NCBI GenBank assembly: GCA_022575985.1
Contig: JAKSXM010000237.1
Span: 1,010,501-1,074,500, forward strand
DNA: 64,000 nt
Direction: 5' to 3'
Origin: Anagrus nilaparvatae
Taxonomy: Eukaryota > Arthropoda > Insecta > Hymenoptera > Mymaridae
In this document: positions 56,745-64,000 of the stretch, piece after piece
How positions within the stretch are numbered: position 1 is the stretch's first letter
Layout of the letters: each line of letters begins with the position of its first letter
The notes under the pieces: generated by a model
Told to the model about the DNA's origin: nothing
The model's database searches: none
Seen by the model: the letters and a program-made list of their open reading frames with translations, nothing else
Made by a program: the position numbers and the translations under genes

Positions 56745-57260
56745 CCTAATTCTTGGGTCTTCAAATCGTTCCCAAAATATTTTTCTCTCAAAGTACTATC
56801 GAAAAACAGTTACCTCCTCAATTTTTAGCCTCCTAGGTCTTCTCCTTAATTTTTTACAGCCATATTAGTTTTTTATGTGCCTTTTATTTTTTTTTAATTT
56901 TAAGAACGCAAAAATTACTAAAAATTTTCTCAGACTCTTATTTTATTGCAAAAAAAAATTTAATCTTTGGCCCGGATAGAAAATTTCCCTGGCTATCCGA
57001 TTCCATAGTTCAAATTTTGTTTCGAGTTGTGCATGCGCGAGAAATGGAGTAAATACGTTTCCACTTTTAGCATTAATATCGAACAAATTTTCATTTTGAA
57101 ATCCCAAAAATTTTCGTCTTTATGTATATTTTTTATGATAACATTTTCGTTTTGTTTTTTGGCTTCCTTAAAAAGGTAGAGCAAAAAATCTGATTCTAAA
57201 ATTTTCTTGTTTTAAAATTTCAAATTTCCCGCCAAGTCACATGACCAATCAAAAATCTAT
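56745..57260. repeat. Diverged half of fold-back element F1
   Basis: CTTGGGTCTTCAAATCGTTCCCAAA, AAAGTACTATCGAAAAACAG, GCATGCGCGAGAAAT and TTTCCCGCCAAGTCACATGA follow the order of 45285-45795 with many changes. The other arm is absent. Confidence 0.5.
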
Positions 57261-57289
57261 AAAGCAGGACACTTTTCCAAAACAATTTG

Positions 57290-57530
57290 TAATGGAGTAT
57301 ATTTAGCTGAATTGAATACTAATTTTTCAATGCTATGAAAGCAAGTAAGCAATTAAAATTACAATTTCTCTATACAGCAAGAAACTATTCAAAGAAAGTT
57401 TATATTAGGGTACATTCTGCTAAATTTAATACTGATATTTTAATGCTATCATTGCGTGAAATACAATTAATACATTGCATAATATAATTTAAATTACAAT
57501 AGTAACTAATAGAAAATAGTTCATATTAAA
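57290..57530. repeat. Degenerate S1 satellite units
   Basis: Two units with TTTTTCAATGCTATGA, ACAGCAAGAAACTATTC, TTTAATGCTATCATTGCGTG, the same arrangement as 18255-18790. Close to the broad first coding exon. 57531-57904 holds nothing recognisable. Confidence 0.5.
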
Positions 57531-57904
57531 GTACTAAGCACAATTTTAGTTTTGGTACTTCGAAAAATTAGGGTTTAAGTTTTAGAGTGCCCAAAATCAC
57601 ACGTGAAAGGCAAAATGTGATGGCAAACTGCAATCTGGGTTATCTTATTTTACGGCTTAAGGCGAAAGATAATTATTTTTTCTCGCCAGTGACAAAAAAG
57701 GCCATAAAGTGCTTTTGGCCGCTGACAAGAAAAATATTTTTTTTTAAAGAATTAATGTACTTTAATAAGAAGTTATTTTTGGAATCTAAGATTCTGTAAT
57801 ATATAAGTAGTCAGTAAAGTTCCATGCAAGTTATTTGTGTAAACATGAAAATCAGCAATAAGTTTTTTTGAAGCTTAATTCTATCTCATAATTCATTACA
57901 GTAC

Positions 57905-58090
57905 CTTTAATAACTCTCGAAAATAAGGACTGCAGGCTGATAGAACAACTCTATGAGCTTTTAGGCTCTTGCCATCGCAAGCTAAGGTAACATCTACAAA
58001 ATCCTCATCATCTCTTAAATTTTCAAATGCTGATGTAATGCTGCTTTGATAATTGTTCCATCGCAAACAAAAATGTTGCGTATCTACCAT
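57905..58090 (-). CDS. br: broad, first coding exon: N-terminal half of BTB domain
   Basis: Reads on the minus strand from ATG at 58090 for 62 codons, starting [17 protein letters not shown] and ending at SPYFRELLK. This is the start of the BTB/POZ domain of the Ttk-type family ([32 protein letters not shown]). The start MVDTQHF matches what I know of hymenopteran broad; Drosophila has a close variant. Broad is a nuclear zinc-finger regulator of ecdysone-driven metamorphosis, and the BTB domain mediates dimerisation. The exon ends in phase 0 after AAG at 57905, followed by donor GTACTG. The BTB domain is only half here, and the expected next residues (STPCKHPVI) are found at 8466. A close BTB paralogue is the main alternative. 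Confidence 0.9.
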
Positions 58091-58109
58091 TTTGAAAACT
58101 GGGATGATG
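58091..58109 (-). other. br: 5' UTR part of the broad first coding exon, with splice acceptor
   Basis: Upstream of the ATG on the minus strand, a pyrimidine run ending TTTTCTTTCAG (AG at 58111-58110) gives a good splice acceptor. It leaves 19 nt of leader before the start codon. This implies at least one more non-coding exon at higher coordinates, as is usual for broad. I could not place that exon. Confidence 0.6.
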
Positions 58110-60100
58110 CTGAAAGAAAAATTAATATATTTTTTGTAAATTTCAAGATAAAAGTTTAAATTTTAAGTTTAAGAATCAAATACAAAAATAAAAGCCAAAG
58201 ATTAAAAGCTATATTATCAGCTATATTACTAATAATTTTTGGTTTTATAGACGTATTAATTTTATACACATGATTTTTAACTTATTAAAAATGAAAAATT
58301 ATTAACAATTGATTAAAAATTATTTTATTTAAATTTTCGATTACAGTATGAAAACAAAGGAAAATTTTCACTCACATTTTTTTTTGCAGATATTTACAAC
58401 AGTGTAAACTAGACCAATTGTCCAATTGACAGGACATTCAAATAAATGGGAATATTTTTAAAGATATTTTTATATTTTTTTTATATTTTTTTATAATTTT
58501 GTATGTACCTCCAATAACTACAACAATTTCAAAAGCCAGTTTAAGGCTTATAAGGGTAAAAAAAACGTCCCGTTAACGACCAACTCCAATTGTGACCACT
58601 TTCACCATGCCACTTTGGTGGTCTTTATTAGAGGTTCCACTGTATTCTCAAACCATAAAAAAATTTTTTAAACCATAGAAAATATTTTTAAAAAAACAGG
58701 GAACTGTAAAAAATATTATCCCAAAAAACGTATAAGGTACATTTATCATTATTGTAAAACGTTACGATAATAACGTTTTAAAATTTCGCTAAGTATACTT
58801 TAAAATAAAAAACCTTAATTTTTTTTTGGAAATTTCCATATACTTGGAAACTATAAATCATCTTTTTTAACCTAAGAGAGCCCACTTAGTTATTTTATTC
58901 AGAAAGTCTTTTTCGAGGCATATTTTACACCGCCTCTCTTACTATTAAAAAGAATTGACGGCTTGAGGAAATTGAAATGATCAAGATTACTTCTTTTTTA
59001 GTTTAATTATGTGAATTATGTTATAAAATATAATTAAAAAAAAAATTAAATTAAGAGCCCTAATCAGGCCAATTTTTTTATTATCGAAACCTGAAAATTA
59101 ATATATCTTAAAGTTATGATAAAACAAGTTTTTTTTTTTAATTTTACGTATCCTTAATATAACTATTTTGCATATTAAATATCATAGACGTATTCATTAT
59201 GAACTAGAATTTCTAATATACTTTACCATAATTAGAATAAGTTTATTATCTTTGCTTTTTATCCATCTTGAGATTTCGTACTTTTAATATTTAACACTAC
59301 GCGTTTAAAAATTATAAATTACATCATTAGGTGTTTAAAAAAAAATAAAATAAAAATAACAAATAATGAGTTTTTAGACATTTTAATCATTTATATTTTA
59401 TACTTTTTAACATCTGAAAAATAATACACTTGATGATAGAATTTAGAATCCTGATAAACATAGTGTAAAATATTAAAAGTACGAAGAAAGTCTCAAGATG
59501 TATAAAAAACAAAAGTAATAAAATAATTCTATTAAATATCGCATTATTGAAAATAGTTGGATTATTCTGAAGATGTTCTATTCACAGATTTTATTCGCTT
59601 TTGATTGGCCGATTGAAAATCGTTTATTCGATTATATTTAAATTTATTTAAATAGTACAATTTATTATCAAATATTTATTATAAAATAAAAATAAACAAA
59701 TAGGAAAATATTTATGAAAATTTATAATTTGAATTTAAAAGTATAAGGGTTAATTAATATAATATATATAACCTATTATTATTAAACAATGTTGTTTATA
59801 CGTGATTTGTTAAATATAAGTAATTAAAATGAATGTTTATGTTATTTACTTATTTATTTATTTCAACAGGATCAATGATCCTATAATTTTAATAATCGAA
59901 CAAAAAAGAATTTAAAAAATAATTTTTCTTATTTATAAATTAAAATAGTAAATATTATAATGTAGACAATTTATGCCTGCATTAGTGTGCTATATATTTA
60001 TTAAAAATAAACCCACGATGTAGAAATCTGACAACGCGCGAGCAACGACTGCTGGACACACTTGGAAGAAAAAAAGAGCTCCATGTGCGCGGACCATTCT
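58110..60100. other. br: Upstream intron of broad, AT-rich
   Basis: Non-coding on both strands as far as I can see. Long A/T runs and a TTTA-rich patch near 59850. Confidence 0.45.
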
Positions 60101-60536
60101 CGCTACCGGCTTGGAGCAGAACAGTTCATTGTCTTAATAAATTTTATTTAAAGCTAAATTTTAAAGTATTTAAAAGTATAATTATCTAAAAGTTATTAAA
60201 ATAAATTTATTAAAAAAGTGATTAAAAAGTAGTGAAGTTATTGGAAAGTAAACTCGAAAATAAGAAAATTAAAGTTAAAATAATCTATTAAATCTTTGCT
60301 AGAAAAGTAAAAGGCGGTTATTGAATAACGACCACGAGGCTATTTTCAGAGATTCAAAACTCAATTGAAGCCTAATAGTAAAAATCAACCAGAGGCCTAA
60401 AATAAGAAAACATTTATTCATGGTTTGGCCATTTAATAATTAAAACTTCACATAAATTAGTTTACTTAATTATATAATTCTTTGTAAATTTGAATGAGTG
60501 TGTATGTGAACATTTATAGTGCGTAAATATACACAG
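60100..60536 (+). promoter_or_regulatory. Possible promoter and 5' UTR exon of a plus-strand transcript
   Basis: 60020-60120 is markedly GC-richer than its surroundings. AACAGTTCATTG at 60120 resembles an arthropod initiator (CAGT). A purine-rich, ATG-poor stretch then ends in ACACAG/GTAAGC, a strong donor (GT at 60537). In the same orientation, TATCAATTTAG and then AAGCAAAATGGCCAATAATA/GTAAGT at 60653-60680 could be a tiny coding exon with good Kozak context. The gene would be divergent from broad. The evidence is signals only. Confidence 0.25.
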
Positions 60537-60689
60537 GTAAGCAAACACGCGGTATTTTTTTTGCAAGTTTTTTCATTTAACGTTTTCATTTAATTAATTT
60601 ATATGCCGCATGTTCCGTACATGAGTATACGCGTGCACAATTGATATCAATTTAGTTTTAAGCAAAATGGCCAATAATAGTAAGTTCTT

Positions 60690-62160
60690 TTGTACAATAA
60701 TTTTATATAAGTTCATTTAAATTTTCATTAAATATTCGCATAAAATCAATTCGATCTCATTATTGACTTGGTTTTCTTCCCCATTTTCAGAAATATTTGA
60801 ATATAAAATCTTGTAGTCGGCATGACGAAGCGCCAAGTATATTATGTATAAGTTAGTATGTATATCACAATCACAACACTTTTTCAGTTTTTGATTTTAA
60901 TAAAAGCTTATTAAATTTCAGTTGCAATTTATTAAATATTAACTACTTAGACATTAATAATCATTAATAGTTGTCATATAAGAGAGAAACCATACAAATG
61001 TAAACGTACTTTAGCAATGAAGAAGGTAAATAGATCTTTAAAATGTATGTCCGGTTAAATAAAAAATCAAACAATGAAAACAGTATTTTGATAACAAAGA
61101 TAACGTAAAATAAATTTTTTTTAAACATGGAAATTATTTATAGGCAGGGGGTGTGTATTACGAGCAAATCATTTTAAGGAGGTTATATATACTTAGAATA
61201 TTTTCAATTTAAGGACTTAGAATAATCCAGGCTTAGGGACATTGAAAAATCTGGCTTTAAAGACTTCGGATAGCTTTGTTTAAGGGTTATAAAATAGAAA
61301 GGGTTTCAGGAGCTTAATATTATTATTTTTTGGCTTAAGGACTAAAAATTACGAAGGATTCAAGATTCAAAATATAAATTTATGTATTAATATTCGTTGT
61401 TTGTAAGTTCACAAACAGGTTGTAAGTTGCTTAGGTTGGTATGAAAAGAAAGCTTGAAAAAATATTGGTAATTATTGTATTATGAAGGTTATAGCGTGGT
61501 AAATTTTGGAGTTTTAATTTTAAATACTTTTATATATATTTGAGTGTTTGGGCGCAGGGCGAACGCTTGTGTGTGTGATGAAATATAGAGAGCAACAGCT
61601 CGTGGCATGAAATAAGAGAGAGCAGTCAGAACTAAGATATACTCTTTTCCTCTTTCTCTACTTCCTTCTTTTTACCTCTCGCAAAAATTTACATAGTCAG
61701 AATATGCATGGCAGTATTAACAGTAAGACCATCACTTGTTTGTAGAAACATTAGTGATGATTAGTAATTAGTTATAAACTATTATTTATTGAATTGGCGA
61801 GATTAATTATTATTGACATCATCGACATTGCATTTACGGCGATATACTATATTTTTGGTTGCGGAACTTTATGATATTTGAGGTTAGATGTCATCGAGAA
61901 GTTTTGAACACGAGGCATCGCTAATCCATTTTTATTTTGACGACAACTGAAACTCAATATTCTACAACAATTAAATCAAGATTATTATTATTTTTTTATA
62001 TTGTTAATTGGCATAGATTAAAGAAAGTATAAATTTGACTACTGAATTTCTCACATATTTTGCTACATTTAATTGCGCATCGAATATTCCTATTTCCTAA
62101 CCCTTTCTATATTATAATTATTATTAGTATAGCTTTCGTATTTAGATTATTAGAATTATA
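60690..62160. other. AT-rich sequence with a purine/pyrimidine-rich patch at 61560-61680
   Basis: 61570-61680 has GAGAG, AGAGAGAGCAG and CTCTTTCTCTACTTCC clusters that could bind GAGA-type factors upstream of broad. Tandem GGCTTA(A/G)GGACT motifs occur at 61210-61335. No gene. Confidence 0.25.
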
Positions 62161-62165
62161 AATTT

Positions 62166-62168
<3 letters not shown>

Positions 62169-62210
<42 letters not shown>
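62169..62210. repeat. (TC)n microsatellite
   Basis: About 20 uninterrupted TC dinucleotides. Confidence 0.95.
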
Positions 62211-62212
<2 letters not shown>

Positions 62213-62812
62213 CAATGAAATAAAACCTAAGTACTAGACCAGTACTGTAGGTTTTTAATTATAATTAATTAAATAAACTGTAACGTCGAGTTATTAAATC
62301 GCGTAAGCGTCGCGTAATCTTCGCGTAATTTCAATCTTGTTATTTTAGCTTTAAGTTATAAAATATATTAGTCCTCAGACTAAATTTCCATTTTTAATTA
62401 ATAAAACTTTATGCTGGTGAGCGACACTAAAATAATAAATTGTTTAATTATCTTGTATTCTATAATTTACCTTACCTAATTTCGAAATTAAGCTACTATA
62501 TGGGTAAGTCTACTTGATTTGTACTGTATTAAAATATTAAAATATTACCGTTAATTATCTTAATTATTTATTTAGTATTGATTCCCAGAACCTCCCGGTA
62601 TAGTATTTTGAGAATATATTTGGGTTGCATTCTCATTATAAGGACCCCATTTGAAACCTGTTATAAAAAAGGAGTCCTTGAATATTTTTAATAAATTGAT
62701 GCTTTATTTTTTATAACAAATCTCATGTCTCTAATTTTATTTATTTTTATATTTTATAATTATTTTAGAGGATTTTACACATTATAAGATATAAAAAAAT
62801 TATGTTTTTTTT

Positions 62813-63033
62813 TTGTAGACTTTCAACTCTGCCAGGCAGAATGACATGATCCGTTCGCTCGAGTAAGATTTCCAGATACCAGGGTACCTGCAAAACGTAC
62901 TGAAGGACTACCTACGGGACCGTAGTTTGTTCTACGATACGTTTGGTGACAGGAAGGCAGCTAATGACGTGCCTCCTAGCACCCGTCCGTGCTATGTACC
63001 TTGGGCTAGAACCCTTCTCATCCCTCAAAATAA
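62813..63033 (+). pseudogene. R1-clade RT fragment
   Basis: TFNSARQNDMIRSLE, then FQIPGYLQNVLKDYLRDRSL with FYDTFGDRKA. This is the RT segment after the LD.KNAFNSA motif, ending where QGSVLGP would begin (a decayed CTTGGGCTAGAACC follows). Closest by eye to family A, whose corresponding region is mostly deleted at 26350. One internal stop; both ends truncated. Confidence 0.7.
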
Positions 63034-63039
63034 AATTTC

Positions 63040-64000
63040 TTTTGTCCTGGGTGGCTCAATTTTATGATAGAACAACGAAATACTCGAAGGAATTGTGATG
63101 TATTGTGGTTCACTGATGTAATGTTCTATTAGTTTAACATTTTTTATTAAAATTTACATTATACTTTATAATTATTTCTACAGTTTATAATAAATTAAAA
63201 AATTAATATTTAAAACTGTCTTAAAAATTTTTATCACAGAACAGTTTCAATAAATCGACCGCTTTCTTAAAATCAATTAAGAAATTTGTAGAAGATTTTA
63301 TAATAAAAAGAGAAAAATATTGTATTTCTTATTACCGTATTTTTTAATATATTTAATTATAATTATAAATATACAAAATTTGATTTATAACAAAGTATTT
63401 TAAAAGTAAAAATCAGCGTGACATATCAAAATGAGAATAAAACGAGGAATAGATTCTGATCATACATCAGTTATTTTACTTTAAATGAAAAGCACCTAAT
63501 ACTTTGCATAGAAGAACTTTCCCTTGAGCTCTTCTGACTAATTTCAACATGGAATATGTTCATTGAATCATTGGATGGGGTATTAAAAGTGCGGCAAAGC
63601 AGGGGGAATAAAATGGACATAAAATATTTTCGATTTAGGGACTTTATAATTTAAAATGGAAGTAAGGGCTGATAAAGCTCTGATAAAAACGCATGATTCG
63701 GATGAGGCTTAATCCGAATTAGGCGGCACCGGCGACGGATTATTTAAAAAATTTTGTAAAAATTTTTCAAAATATACTTTAAATAATTTAAGACGAAACA
63801 AAGACTTAAGGAGGAGTAGTTTATTCATTAAGTTTTGCATTTAAAAAGAGAAAAAAATCTTTTTTTTCTTTTATTTTTTCTTTTGGTAGGCGCTACCATT
63901 GCTATAGTTATTTAAAGATATTTTAAATTTAATAACAAAAGAAAGATTGAATTTATTTAATTAATGTAACTTTTAAGCATTAATATTCATTAATATATGT
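63040..64000. other. AT-rich sequence, nothing recognised
   Basis: No coding region or clear repeat. Confidence 0.4.

Larger units (their letters stand above)
8467..57904 (-). other. br: Giant TE-filled intron inside the broad BTB domain
   Basis: The interval between the two broad exons is about 49.4 kb, starting with GTACTG and ending with CAG on the minus strand. Everything listed between these positions is intronic to broad, unless the assembly is wrong. Both junctions are phase 0 and together complete one BTB domain. It is composed almost entirely of LINE, PLE, gypsy, Helitron, MITE and satellite sequence in both orientations. Confidence 0.75.

Overview
The window is a very AT-rich piece of an insect nuclear genome, probably from a hymenopteran and plausibly a parasitoid wasp. 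The only host gene I can place is broad (br), the ecdysone-response BTB/zinc-finger transcription factor, on the minus strand. Its BTB domain is split over two exons. The N-terminal half is at 57905-58090 with 19 nt of 5' UTR up to 58109, and the C-terminal half is at 8275-8466. Both exon junctions are in phase 0. The bases between them (8467-57904, about 49.4 kb) therefore read as one giant intron packed with transposable elements. The right end (58110-64000) is the upstream, 5' side of broad. It holds a possible plus-strand 5' UTR exon near 60.1-60.5 kb, a (TC)n tract and one degenerate retrotransposon fragment.

Layout. 1-2200 is a satellite followed by a dispersed repeat interrupted by a TTAA-flanked palindromic MITE. 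4118-7312 is a 5'-truncated R1-type LINE on the minus strand with a clear target-site duplication (TSD). 8275-8466 is broad exon B. 9190-10560 is a Penelope-like element (PLE) remnant with a hammerhead-like core. 10600-12530 is a tandem array ending in a shared tail. 13062-13659 and 14261-15853 are inverted-repeat elements, the second embedded in a 135-bp tandem array. 16640-21640 is mostly satellite arrays plus a second TTAA MITE. 22130-36969 together with 36970-38052 is a nested block. The two halves of a gypsy-like pol lie in the same order and strand, separated by 14 kb that contains a PLE with about 950-bp inverted arms, an R1-type LINE inside it, a 69-bp LINE 3' end with perfect TSD, and a 6.7-kb Helitron bounded by about 215-bp inverted repeats. 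38-49 kb holds Helitron-like non-autonomous elements, minisatellites, a decayed gag-like gene and large fold-back elements. 49195-51830 is an inverted-repeat-flanked segment with a FLYWCH zinc-finger fragment. 51858-56185 is a second copy of the minus-strand R1-type family, split by a fold-back element and an inverted copy of its own RT region.

No element appears intact. The RTs carry frameshifts, stops, a lost YADD box or an internal deletion. I recognised no tRNA, rRNA or CRISPR array. The layers give a relative insertion history: gypsy first, then the Helitron/PLE block, then the R1 copies and the 69-bp insertion. The intron of one developmental regulator has been a long-term sink for insertions while both coding exons stayed open.
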